Assembly (NCBI GenBank): GCA_017694555.1 | Contig: JADIMS010000029.1 | Span: 1 to 38,396 of the forward strand | Source: Candidatus Avitreponema avistercoris | GTDB taxonomy: Bacteria; Spirochaetota; Spirochaetia; Treponematales; Treponemataceae | DNA: 38,396 nucleotides | Direction of reading: 5' to 3' | In this document: positions 10,911-18,961 of the stretch, in pieces | Position numbering within the stretch: the stretch's first letter is position 1 | How the letters are laid out: each line of letters opens with the position of its first letter | Made by a program: the position numbers and the translations under genes | Notes under the pieces: model-generated | Told to the model about the DNA's origin: nothing | The model's input: only the letters and a program-made list of their open reading frames with translations | Databases searched by the model: none

Positions 10911-12338
10911 TCAATAATCCATTTCCAGATAAATGGTGGAACCAAGCCGGATGGTAGGCGAGGAAATCCGGGCGCCTTCCGGATCCTTGCCGTAGTAAAT
11001 TTCTGCGGCTGTTTTCCAGCGCGCATGCGGCAGAAACCCGCTGACGATAACTCCCGGCGTAACGTCCCCGCTGCAATCCGTCAAATCGTGATTCCACTCA
11101 ACGCCTGCCGTCAGGCGTTCACCCGGCCCGATTTTGGTCACCGCGCCGACAAACGCCAGGCGCTGGGAAACCCGCGGGTCGCTGTCCGCAGGCTCCGGGC
11201 GGAAAACGTTTTGGTATTCCAGATTCACGGCAATATTGGGTTTAAAGAAATCCCACAGGCGCATAATACCGCCGACAAACGTAATGCGGTCAAAGCCTTC
11301 TGCGCGTAAATCCGCCAGACGGTAAAACGAAGCGATACGGGCCTGTGCGTGCAAATACAAATCAAAACCCAGAATTGTGCGCTTGGCTTCCAGACCGAGA
11401 ATGGGAATCCCCTGCGGTCCCGTCACGGAGGAAGGAAATTTCCGCCCGAAAATGTTGACCGTCGTACGCCCGATGCGCGCTTCTGCGGAACCGGCAAACG
11501 ACATAAACGACGGCGAAACCGGATCGGTTCCGGAATGCCCTTCCGCAGAAAGTAAAGGAAACATCGCTACAGCACTGAATGAAAACACGGAAACCGGAAC
11601 AACCAGACGCGCGGAAATGTTTTCTTTGCTGTCGTACAGGATATTCGGCTGGAAACGTCCGGTTTTATCATCATATTCGTCGTCATCGTCAAACAGGCGC
11701 ACGTATCCCCAGTAATATTGGCGTTTTCCGCCGCTGAGGTAAATCCGGTCAAAAAGCAGGTAGTCAAAAAAAATCTCGTCCAGCCCGATATTGAACGAAG
11801 GGAATTCCGTCAGGATTCTTCCCGTCAGCGAAAGATTGCGGCTGGCCCGGGCAGAAAGCGTCAGGATGTTTTCAAAATCAAAATAGCCGCTGAGGTTGTT
11901 TCCGCTTTCCGCCCAAACATAACCGAGCCCGACTTCCGTAACCAGATGGCCGGAAACCGACAATGGCGAAGATTCCGGCAACAGGGCATTCAGACCGCCG
12001 GTTGCAGGGGAACTCTTGGAAGCCGGGCCGCCGCCAGCGCCGGCTTCTTCCGCAGAAATATCTTCTGCATCTTCAAACAGGCTGTCCAAATCGCCGGTAA
12101 AACCCGTCCCTTCATCCCCGTCGTAGGGGACAAACCCGTCGCCCGGCGAACTGCCTCCGGAGATTTCAACGTCCGTCACTTCATCGAACAAACCGTCCAG
12201 CGGGTCATCCTGTGCATACAAAGCCGGCGCTGCAAAGACCGCAAGGAAAAAAAGAAATACAACGGCAAGGGGAAATCCGGCCCGGATTCCGCCTGAACGG
12301 AAAACACTGCCGCGCCGGAAAAGCCGGGAAACGCTCAT
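10911..12338 (-). CDS. Predicted outer-membrane beta-barrel protein with acidic N-terminal linker
   Basis: I do not recognise a named family. The 475-residue protein has a signal peptide ending at about residue 42 (ALYA before QD). An acidic low-complexity linker (about 43-115) follows, with two copies of L-D-x-L-F (residues 47-51 and 84-88). The remainder, about 350 residues, consists of alternating polar and hydrophobic strands such as SGHLVTEVGLGYVW and ends in an aromatic residue (LEMDY), typical of outer-membrane barrels. The start overlaps the LolA-like gene as ATGA, so translation is probably coupled. It is the last gene of the permease operon and convergent with lolD, which suggests a role as outer-membrane partner. 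That role is inference. Confidence 0.75.
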   Translation of the reverse strand: MSVSRLFRRGSVFRSGGIRAGFPLAVVFLFFLAVFAAPALYAQDDPLDGLFDEVTDVEISGGSSPGDGFVPYDGDEGTGFTGDLDSLFEDAEDISAEEAGAGGGPASKSSPATGGLNALLPESSPLSVSGHLVTEVGLGYVWAESGNNLSGYFDFENILTLSARASRNLSLTGRILTEFPSFNIGLDEIFFDYLLFDRIYLSGGKRQYYWGYVRLFDDDDEYDDKTGRFQPNILYDSKENISARLVVPVSVFSFSAVAMFPLLSAEGHSGTDPVSPSFMSFAGSAEARIGRTTVNIFGRKFPSSVTGPQGIPILGLEAKRTILGFDLYLHAQARIASFYRLADLRAEGFDRITFVGGIMRLWDFFKPNIAVNLEYQNVFRPEPADSDPRVSQRLAFVGAVTKIGPGERLTAGVEWNHDLTDCSGDVTPGVIVSGFLPHARWKTAAEIYYGKDPEGARISSPTIRLGSTIYLEMDY

Positions 12339-13159
12339 CGATCGCTCATCATTTCCAGATAGGCTTTTGTATAGATGGAAGGACTCTGCCGTTCAAACGA
12401 AACATTGGAAATTGAAATTTCCGTCCGTTCATTCTGGAATTTCCCGCTGATGTTTTTTCCGCGCAGCTCGTCCACAATCAGCATTTTCACCGGCACATAA
12501 TACGTGCGCTCTTCCGTCCGCAGGTATTGGTACGAAGGAACGGCAATCGTCCGCAACCGGTTCCCGGAAAGACTGTAATCTTCTTTTTTGCGTACCAGCC
12601 CGTCTTCTACCGTCACCCAGATGCGGATTTCCGGATAATCCACATCTTCCGTTTTTGCCTTCAGGACAAAACAAACGCAGTCCATTCTGCCCAGCCGGAC
12701 TTCTTCGAATGATTCGATGGCGTAATCCCGGTGATAATATTGCGGGCCAAAGTCTGAATTGTTGGCGTTGGTATTCTGGAATTTGTCTTTTGCACTGGTG
12801 AAGGTAAAACGTCCGTCCGCCGGATCGTAAAACCAAATCACGTCATTTTCCTGCAAATATCCTTTTCCGCGTTCTTTCGGCGGATTGGTCACCAAAATCA
12901 CGTATTTTGCATCACTGTCCCGGCGGTACATGACCGCCTCCGTAACGGTGCGCCCTTCCCCGGGCTTTTCCTGTACAATATGGTATGCTGCGCCGTAATC
13001 GGTTTCAGCAAAAAGCGTATTATTCTGGGCGCGGAGTAAAAGCGCGTCCGCTTCTTCCATGGTCAGTGCGGACAAAGGAGCCAAAGCGGCGGTAAAAAAA
13101 CAAAAAAAGAGGAAAACGGAAAGTCCGGAAACCCGGCGGCTGTGCAATTCGTTTTTCAT
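12335..13159 (-). CDS. LolA-like periplasmic lipoprotein-sorting protein
   Basis: This 274-residue secreted protein has a signal peptide (about residues 9-31, ending PLSA before LT). Its body resembles the LolA-like 'outer membrane lipoprotein-sorting protein' families: an N-terminal ALLLRAQNN helix, then strands with YVILVTNPPKERGKGYL, NDVIWFYDPADGRF and WVTVEDGLVRKKEDY. Proteins of this fold carry lipids or lipoproteins across the periplasm in a greasy cavity. It sits between the FtsX permeases and the barrel gene. A candidate promoter places the transcription start on its ATG, so it may be transcribed separately as well as from the operon. It is not an orthodox LolA, and its cargo is unknown. 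Confidence 0.82.
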   Translation of the reverse strand: MKNELHSRRVSGLSVFLFFCFFTAALAPLSALTMEEADALLLRAQNNTLFAETDYGAAYHIVQEKPGEGRTVTEAVMYRRDSDAKYVILVTNPPKERGKGYLQENDVIWFYDPADGRFTFTSAKDKFQNTNANNSDFGPQYYHRDYAIESFEEVRLGRMDCVCFVLKAKTEDVDYPEIRIWVTVEDGLVRKKEDYSLSGNRLRTIAVPSYQYLRTEERTYYVPVKMLIVDELRGKNISGKFQNERTEISISNVSFERQSPSIYTKAYLEMMSDR

Positions 13160-13165
13160 TTTTCT

Positions 13166-13194
13166 ATTTTACCCCGTTTTTGCAAAATTTTCTA
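13166..13194 (-). promoter_or_regulatory. Internal promoter before the LolA-like gene, predicted leaderless
   Basis: TAGAAA (13189-13194) and TAAAAT (13166-13171) are 17 bases apart on the minus strand. The predicted +1 at 13159 is the A of the start codon. The -35 box matches consensus at four of six positions, so this is a moderate call. Confidence 0.5.
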
Positions 13195-13224
13195 CTGTGA
13201 TTCCGTGTATTCCCATGCCGGCGT

Positions 13225-14544
13225 TTATTCTGTTGCCCGGATCACCTCAGCTGGACTGATGCTTACCGTCCGGCGTATGGTAAACAAGACGGCCAACCCG
13301 GTCGTTACAAAAATCACCAGGCAGAAAACCGCAGCCGGCGCAAAATCCGGAACCGGTGCCAGAACGCCCTGGCGCAGAAAAATATCCACACCCGGAATCG
13401 AAGACAAATCCAGCGCGCCGGACATCAGGCAAAGCAGGCCGGAAAAAGCGAATCCCGCCAGACAGCCCGATACCAGCAGCAGCATGGTTTCCAAAAACAA
13501 AACCAAAGCGATACGTCCGTTCCGCATTCCGATGGACATAAAAATACCGATTTCGTTCACCCGCTTCAAAATCAGCACCCGGTATGTGCTTCCGATCCCG
13601 GCAATAATAATGCCCGAAAGCATGACCACGATGATGCTGAAAATCAGGTGCATGGCACCGGTCAGTTCCTGCAGGTCTTCCTGATTGGCGTCGAGCGTTA
13701 TCAGCGCATAGACGGGTTCGCCCCCGAATTTCGGCTGGAAAATCAAATCGTGATAAAACAGTTCCTTATCCGAAACCAGCGGATACATAGGGAAGAATTC
13801 GGAAAACGAATCCTGCAACCGCCGGATTTCCTGCTGCGGGGGAGGAGAAGGAAAAATGAACGAAATGCGGTGCGCCAGATTTTCCGGCACGCCCATCGTC
13901 CGGCGCAGGAATTCGATGTCGCAATACGCCGTATAAAGCCCCAGCACGCTGGAATCCAGGAAAATACCGCCGACGCGGAGATTGACGGAATTCAGATAGC
14001 CCTGCACCGTGCGGCAAAAAAACGTAACCACATCATTCTGCCGGACTCCCAGTTTACCGGCCAGCTGGTTGGAAATCAAAATTACGTTTGTCCCGGCCAA
14101 TTCCGGAAACGGCGGCAAAAACCCTTCCCCGCTGCCCTCCGGGGGAACATAAGTGAAACGGGAAAACAGGGAACGTTCCCGCTGGAAATCCACGCCTTTG
14201 ATAACGCGCAGAACGACTTCCGAGCCTTCATAAAACAGCGAATATGTTCTGCCGTCAAACTCCAGGCGCGCCGTAACCGTAACATCCGGCGCAACGGCAG
14301 AACGCAGGGTATCCATTGTATTTTCCGCATCCGGAACCGCAAGCCCTTGCACGCCGCCGATAAACTGCAGGTCGCCGCCGTAATAAATCCGGGCTTTATC
14401 GCGGAACGCTTCCGTCATGCCGTTCGACAAAAAGAACACAAAAAATGAAAGCCCCGAACATACGGCGCATACAAGAAAAAGCGGAAAATATTGCCGTTTT
14501 CTGGAAACCAAAGAACGGAAAGCAAGCGCCGGAACCGTCATCAT
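13225..14544 (-). CDS. FtsX-family ABC permease, LolC/E-like (second permease)
   Basis: The 439-residue protein has one N-terminal membrane helix (about 17-40), a periplasmic MacB-type domain of about 250 residues and three C-terminal helices. The first of these is followed by the family segment RVLILKRVNEIGIFMSIGMRNGRI, which couples to the ATPase. This is the LolC/LolE/MacB topology. The start overlaps the preceding permease as ATGA and is preceded by GGGGGAAGA, so the two permeases are translationally coupled and probably form a heterodimer. Lol-type lipoprotein release is the likeliest role, with a MacB-like exporter as the alternative. Confidence 0.85.
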   Translation of the reverse strand: MMTVPALAFRSLVSRKRQYFPLFLVCAVCSGLSFFVFFLSNGMTEAFRDKARIYYGGDLQFIGGVQGLAVPDAENTMDTLRSAVAPDVTVTARLEFDGRTYSLFYEGSEVVLRVIKGVDFQRERSLFSRFTYVPPEGSGEGFLPPFPELAGTNVILISNQLAGKLGVRQNDVVTFFCRTVQGYLNSVNLRVGGIFLDSSVLGLYTAYCDIEFLRRTMGVPENLAHRISFIFPSPPPQQEIRRLQDSFSEFFPMYPLVSDKELFYHDLIFQPKFGGEPVYALITLDANQEDLQELTGAMHLIFSIIVVMLSGIIIAGIGSTYRVLILKRVNEIGIFMSIGMRNGRIALVLFLETMLLLVSGCLAGFAFSGLLCLMSGALDLSSIPGVDIFLRQGVLAPVPDFAPAAVFCLVIFVTTGLAVLFTIRRTVSISPAEVIRATE

Positions 14545-16016
14545 TCTTCCCCCTGCATCGCCACAGTAGGACTTGTGGAAAGCGCAATCCGCACGGGATA
14601 TATCCAGGCAATCACACCCAGCACCACCACAAGGAAAAACGCCTGCAAAAGGTTTTTCCCGGAAACAAACGCTTCCAGCGTGTGCCCGCCGAACAACTGT
14701 ACAAGAATCTGATTGGAAAACGATACGTCCGCCGCGTTCAGCAGCAGCGTTCCCAGCCAGCCCAAAAACGCACCGGCTATCCCGGCTGTCAGCGTAAGCA
14801 GGAACGTTTCCGTCATAAAAAGCACGGACACATAATTTCCGGAAGCGCCGGTTGCCCGCATCGTACCGATTTCTTTTGTCCGGCTCATCACGTTGATAAT
14901 CAGCGTGTTATTCACCACGATAAAGCCTGCGCCCAGCACCACCAGGATCCCGATATTGAAAATAACACGGAGCCAATACAAGTAAAGGGAAGAAATCCCG
15001 CCTGCATAACGCCAATTCACTGCTTCAACCGGCCAGCCGCGTTCAGCAAAAGACTGATTCAGGCGGCGGATAAAGGAACGGTCGGAAACGCCTTCTTTCA
15101 GCCGTCCCGTAAGAAAATGCCAGGAAGAAATACCGGCGGCGGAAAACTCCGCTGTACTGCGGCCGGCTGTCTGGGCAAGGGCTATCATTGCCGCCAATTC
15201 ATCCGCTGCATCCGCGTCTGAACCGGAGTCCGCCCCGGCAACAATATCCGAGGATTCAAAAAACAAATCGTCCAAATTAAAATCCTCTTCCGCCGGCCCT
15301 TGTTCCCCGCCGGAATAGGTTTCTTCCGCACCGGAAGAAACCGCCGCATTCAGTTCCATCAAAGAAGAAAACGTTTCCACATCCACCAGGCAAATCCGTG
15401 TCAGCGTTTCGTTTTCCATCGGATAAGAAAAAACCCCGGAAACCGGCGCGGCCCGGATGCGGAATGTCGGCCCGTCTGCAATCACAAACTGAATGGTATC
15501 TCCCGGCGCAAGCGCAAGCGTTTCCGCCATCTGCGCATTCACCAAAGCAGCGCGCTCCCCGTCTGCGAATGCGCCGCCGGAAAGAAGCGTAATCCCGTCC
15601 ATTACCGAAAGATAGCGTTCCGCTTCTACGGCAAACAGCACAACCGGAATCCGCGTCCCGGCCGCCGGATTTTCCGCAAAAGCCATACCGGAAAACTGCG
15701 GCGCAAAATGCTCCACTTCGGCGCGTTCCCGCAACAAACCGGAAATGCCGTCAAACGGAACCAGACTTTCCATCCGCGTCAGTTCACCGACGATAGGCGT
15801 TTCGTCCCCCAAAAGGGAACACGGTCTGTCGGAAACCGGACGGATCATAAAATCGCCGGTAAATCCGGAGCGGAAAACCTTTTCCACCCCGCGTTCGGTA
15901 CTGTCAAAAACCGCATTGGAAAGAACCAGAAGGGAAACAGAAAAAGCGATAAAGATGACAATCACGACGGAACTTTTCCGCGACAAAATATTTTTGCACG
16001 CCAACCGGAATAACAC
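14541..16016 (-). CDS. FtsX-family ABC permease, LolC/E-like (first permease)
   Basis: This 491-residue permease has an N-terminal helix (about 15-37), a large periplasmic domain (about 40-345) and three C-terminal helices. The motif NVMSRTKEIGTMRATGASG follows helix 2. An acidic insertion at about residues 238-275 contains L-D-D-L-F, matching two motifs in the barrel protein of the same operon. The start is GTG at 16016. It has no ribosome binding site and coincides with the transcription start predicted from the promoter directly upstream, so the message may be leaderless. It heads the operon permease-permease-LolA-like-barrel. The ATPase is on the opposite strand at 10.1 kb. Confidence 0.85.
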   Translation of the reverse strand: MLFRLACKNILSRKSSVVIVIFIAFSVSLLVLSNAVFDSTERGVEKVFRSGFTGDFMIRPVSDRPCSLLGDETPIVGELTRMESLVPFDGISGLLRERAEVEHFAPQFSGMAFAENPAAGTRIPVVLFAVEAERYLSVMDGITLLSGGAFADGERAALVNAQMAETLALAPGDTIQFVIADGPTFRIRAAPVSGVFSYPMENETLTRICLVDVETFSSLMELNAAVSSGAEETYSGGEQGPAEEDFNLDDLFFESSDIVAGADSGSDADAADELAAMIALAQTAGRSTAEFSAAGISSWHFLTGRLKEGVSDRSFIRRLNQSFAERGWPVEAVNWRYAGGISSLYLYWLRVIFNIGILVVLGAGFIVVNNTLIINVMSRTKEIGTMRATGASGNYVSVLFMTETFLLTLTAGIAGAFLGWLGTLLLNAADVSFSNQILVQLFGGHTLEAFVSGKNLLQAFFLVVVLGVIAWIYPVRIALSTSPTVAMQGEE

Positions 16017-16022
16017 GGAGAT

Positions 16023-16051
16023 AATATACCAGAAAACCCAAAATCATTCAA
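16023..16051 (-). promoter_or_regulatory. Promoter of the permease operon, predicted leaderless
   Basis: TTGAAT (16046-16051) and TATATT (16023-16028) are 17 bases apart on the minus strand. The seventh base after the -10 box is the G of the GTG start codon at 16016. Confidence 0.65.
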
Positions 16052-16121
16052 ACGCCGGCGGTGCGGACAAAGTCCCGCGCACAGCAGGACGGAAGCGGAA
16101 CGGAAGCGGGGCTTGAATTGG

Positions 16122-16150
16122 TTGACCGGGAGCGGATTCTTCGGTATCTT
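16122..16150 (+). promoter_or_regulatory. Promoter of the NifU-slyD operon
   Basis: TTGACC (16122-16127) and TATCTT (16145-16150) are separated by 17 bases. The predicted start near 16157 gives a leader of about 23 bases containing AGGAG before the ATG at 16180. Confidence 0.65.
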
Positions 16151-16179
16151 CACGGTATACATTCTGACAGGAGAAAATC

Positions 16180-16401
16180 ATGGAAGAAGCTGTGAAAACT
16201 GCCCTCAACGAAATCCGGCCGATGCTGCAGGCCGACGGGGGAGATGTGGAATTCCTTTCCGTATCCGATGACGGCAAAGTTTCCGTCCGCCTGACCGGCG
16301 CCTGCGGAGGCTGCCCGATGGCGACCATGACACTGAAAATGGGCGTAGAAGCGCATCTGAAGAAAAAAGTCCCCGGTGTAACCGAGGTCATTCAGGCGTA
16401 A
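16180..16401 (+). CDS. NifU-type Fe-S cluster scaffold/carrier (C-terminal NifU domain)
   Basis: The 73-residue protein is a stand-alone NifU C-terminal domain. It has the family opening IRPMLQADGGDVEFLSV and the cluster-binding pair in GACGGCPMATMTLK. Such proteins assemble or carry Fe-S clusters in the cytosol and could serve the clusters of nifJ. AGGAG lies 6 bases before the ATG. It is the first gene of a likely operon with slyD, 24 bases downstream. Confidence 0.93.
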   Translation: MEEAVKTALNEIRPMLQADGGDVEFLSVSDDGKVSVRLTGACGGCPMATMTLKMGVEAHLKKKVPGVTEVIQA

Positions 16402-16425
16402 AACAGAAAAGGAATCAGAAAACCG

Positions 16426-16965
16426 ATGAATATTGCAAAAGACACTGTGGTCGCATTCGACTACACCCTGAAAGACGATAACGGCGAAGTGCTGGACACA
16501 ACGGAAGGCGCGGAACCGCTGGAATATATCCACGGCAGGAATAATCTGATTTCAGGTCTGGAAAAAGAGCTGGAAGGAAAAAACCCCGGCGACGAACTGA
16601 AAGACATTGTCATTCCGCCGGCAGAGGCTTACGGCGAATACATTCCTTCGCTGGCAGCCGAAGTGGAACGCGCCAATTTTCCCGAAGATGTGGAAATCGA
16701 AGTTGATATGCAGTTCGAAGCCGAAGGTCCGCACGGTACACAGGTGGTTACGGTTACCAAAATCGACGGCGACAAAATCACGGTAGACGGCAATCATCCG
16801 CTCGCCGGAAAAACCCTGCATTTTGACGTCAAGATTCTTGCTGTCCGGGAAGCCACGGAAGAAGAAAAAGCCAAAGGTCTGGACAACGGATGCGGTTGCG
16901 GATGCGACCATGACGACTGCGGGGATGACTGCGGCTGCGGCCATGGACACTGCGGCTGCCACTGA
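16426..16965 (+). CDS. slyD: SlyD-type FKBP peptidyl-prolyl isomerase with metal-binding tail
   Basis: The 179-residue protein has an FKBP domain split by the SlyD insert-in-flap chaperone domain: VAFDYTLKDDNGEVLDTT at the start, GLEKELEGKNPGDE, then the insert (about 70-130) and the returning strand NHPLAGKTLHFDVKI. It folds proteins by proline isomerisation and chaperoning. The last 27 residues are almost entirely Cys, His, Asp and Gly, which is the metal-binding tail of SlyD and suggests nickel or zinc delivery. An AAGGAA site lies upstream. The 3' end overlaps the next gene in another frame, through the tail-coding region. Confidence 0.95.
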   Translation: MNIAKDTVVAFDYTLKDDNGEVLDTTEGAEPLEYIHGRNNLISGLEKELEGKNPGDELKDIVIPPAEAYGEYIPSLAAEVERANFPEDVEIEVDMQFEAEGPHGTQVVTVTKIDGDKITVDGNHPLAGKTLHFDVKILAVREATEEEKAKGLDNGCGCGCDHDDCGDDCGCGHGHCGCH

Positions 16966-18154
16966 AAAGGAAAAAGAAAACTACCTGATTCCGCGGTTCG
17001 GCGCGCTGTGTTTTTTTCTGGCCGCGCTGGAAGCTGTCATTCCCAAGCCGCTGCCTTTTTTGCGGCTTGGGCTTTCCAATATCCCGCTGATCGCGGCAGC
17101 GGGATTTTTTCCGCCAAAAGCATATTTCCTGCTCGCGCTCGTTAAAATCCTTGCGCAGGGAATCACCGGCGGAACCTTTTTTTCCTGGGTTTTCCTGTTT
17201 TCGCTTGCAGGAACGTTTGCATCGGCTTCGCTGATGTTCCTGATGAAACAGATGCTGAAATCCCGCATTTCGGCGGTCGGAATCAGCACCGCCGGCGCAT
17301 TTGCTTCCACCTGCATTCAGATTCTAATCGCGCGCCTTTGGATTTTCGGCGAAGCTGCCTCAGCGATTGCGCCGCTTTTACTGGCCGCAGGAACAGCCGC
17401 CGGGTTCGCGATGGGTGTTTTCGCGGAGCTGTTCATCCGCAATTCACAATGGCTGAAGGAAACAATTGCAAAAACTGAAAGCGGCGCGTTTCCGCGGGAA
17501 ACTCCTCTTTCCGGCGGCGGAACAGAACCGCAACAAAACAGTCCGGCCGCAACCAGACGCGCAGTTTTGCGGACCGCGGCGGGTCTCTGCGCAGCCGCAG
17601 CAGCGGGCGCGGCGGATTCGGTTTATGTCCGGGCAGGAATTTTCTGCGTCTTTTTCGCGGCTTCCTTCCGGAACAAAAACAGCCGCCAAAAACTGAACAT
17701 TCTGCCCGTTTTATTTTCCCTTGCCGCTATCACGGCATTCAACCTATATCCGCCGCGCGGGCGAATTTTGTTTCAGCCCGCCGGATTTCCAATCGCGTCC
17801 GAAAGCCTTGCCGCAGGAGCTGCGCGTGCGTTTTTGTTTGAAAGCCTGCTTTTTATTTCCCGGTGGACTTTCACGCCGGAGCGGTTCCGGTTTTCGCTGC
17901 CGGAACACGGCCGTTTCCGGATTATTTCGCTGACGGGCAGCACGTTTGCAATGTTCGGGCGCTGGAACGCTGTCTTGAACCAGCGTAAAAAAACCAAAAC
18001 CGGAACGGACGGTCAATCCGCTTCGGGAAAGCAGCGCATAAACGCGCGCGCGCTTGTTTTACGCATCGACGGACTGCTCCGGAAGCTCGACGGCGGACCG
18101 GACCAAGAGCGGACACCGCCGGAGCAGCGCACAGGCAATATGTCTGCGCCGTGA
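16943..18154 (+). CDS. Gx-transporter (Hpre_diP_synt_I) domain joined to an EcfT-like membrane domain
   Basis: Residues of about 10-160 match the Gx transporter family, also named heptaprenyl diphosphate synthase component I, with AALEAVIPKPLPFLRLGLSNIP and GGTFFSWVFLFSLAGTF. A low-complexity linker (about 165-210) is followed by a second membrane region whose AFNLYPPRGRILFQPAGFPIASESL segment resembles the T component of ECF transporters. A basic tail ends the protein. No ECF ATPase is in the window. The track ORF begins inside slyD. I chose the ATG at 16943, which overlaps slyD by 23 bases, because the conserved part begins right after it. The start is uncertain. The stop lies 3 bases from the convergent plsC stop. 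Substrate unknown. Confidence 0.75.
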   Translation: MDTAAATEKEKENYLIPRFGALCFFLAALEAVIPKPLPFLRLGLSNIPLIAAAGFFPPKAYFLLALVKILAQGITGGTFFSWVFLFSLAGTFASASLMFLMKQMLKSRISAVGISTAGAFASTCIQILIARLWIFGEAASAIAPLLLAAGTAAGFAMGVFAELFIRNSQWLKETIAKTESGAFPRETPLSGGGTEPQQNSPAATRRAVLRTAAGLCAAAAAGAADSVYVRAGIFCVFFAASFRNKNSRQKLNILPVLFSLAAITAFNLYPPRGRILFQPAGFPIASESLAAGAARAFLFESLLFISRWTFTPERFRFSLPEHGRFRIISLTGSTFAMFGRWNAVLNQRKKTKTGTDGQSASGKQRINARALVLRIDGLLRKLDGGPDQERTPPEQRTGNMSAP

Positions 18155-18157
18155 AAA

Positions 18158-18907
18158 TCAGGATTCCGGCAGGGCGGCTGCTTCAGGAGCAGGCAGGGAT
18201 GCGAACACGGTCTGCTCCACAGCGGAAACCAGCTGCCGCTGTCCTTCTTTGGACAATCCTTCTGTTTCCACCGGCGGATGAATCGTCACGCGCACATTGG
18301 CGGAATGCAGACGTCCGGATCCTTCCAGCAGCCTCCAGGTACCGTCAATAGAAACAGGGACAACCGGGACGCCGGCTTTAAAAGCCAGCTTGAAACTGCC
18401 GGCCTTAAATTGTCCGTGCGCGGCGCCCTTGCTTCTGTGCCCCTCGGGGAAAATCAGCAGGGAATAACCGTCTTTGATTTTCTCCACCGCTTCTTCCATA
18501 TCTTTAACAGACTGCCGGATATTTTTGCGGTCAAGAAACACACACTGCATCAATTTCATCCAGCCGGACAGGAACGGAATGCGCAGGAGTTCTTTTTTGG
18601 CAACAAAAGCCATCGGTTTTTCGACATAGCCAAGCAAAACCGGAATGTCCAGATTGCTCTGGTGATTGGCGACAAACAGCACGGCGCGGTTTTGCGGAAG
18701 ATTCTCCTGGCCCGTTACCTGCACCTGCGTTTTTTTGCCGGTCAGGCGCACAACGTACTGTGCCCATTCCCGGACCATCGGCGCAAGCAGCCGGTCGCAT
18801 TCTCCGGTCTTTCCGGCAGCCTGCAACCGGAAAAATTCGCGCTGTTTTCCCTGCCTTACCATCAGATAAAAGAAAAAGCGGAATACTGCAAAAACCGTTC
18901 TCAACAT
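18158..18907 (-). CDS. plsC: 1-acyl-sn-glycerol-3-phosphate acyltransferase
   Basis: The enzyme adds a fatty acyl group to lysophosphatidic acid at the inner membrane, making phosphatidic acid. Catalytic motif I is NHQSNLD (the H-x4-D box), motif II is in FVAKKELLRIPFLSGWM and motif III is FPEGHRS. PVVPVSIDGT is motif IV. The first 20 residues are hydrophobic and basic, suiting membrane attachment. The track starts at a TTG at 18952 with no ribosome site. The ATG at 18907, with GGACGGAAGA upstream, gives 249 residues, the usual PlsC length. It closes the fatty acid block and follows the TPR gene by about 55 bases. Confidence 0.93.
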   Translation of the reverse strand: MLRTVFAVFRFFFYLMVRQGKQREFFRLQAAGKTGECDRLLAPMVREWAQYVVRLTGKKTQVQVTGQENLPQNRAVLFVANHQSNLDIPVLLGYVEKPMAFVAKKELLRIPFLSGWMKLMQCVFLDRKNIRQSVKDMEEAVEKIKDGYSLLIFPEGHRSKGAAHGQFKAGSFKLAFKAGVPVVPVSIDGTWRLLEGSGRLHSANVRVTIHPPVETEGLSKEGQRQLVSAVEQTVFASLPAPEAAALPES

Positions 18908-18961
18908 TCTTCCGTCCTGCTTCTTTGCCGTCTGCCTGCCGCGTTTAAACAAAAAGACCGT

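Noticed and set aside
16823-16942. Upstream extension of the Gx-transporter ORF inside slyD
   Set aside because: The extra residues are low-complexity Lys, Thr and Ala coded by the slyD frame and have no family match, so the start was moved to 16943.
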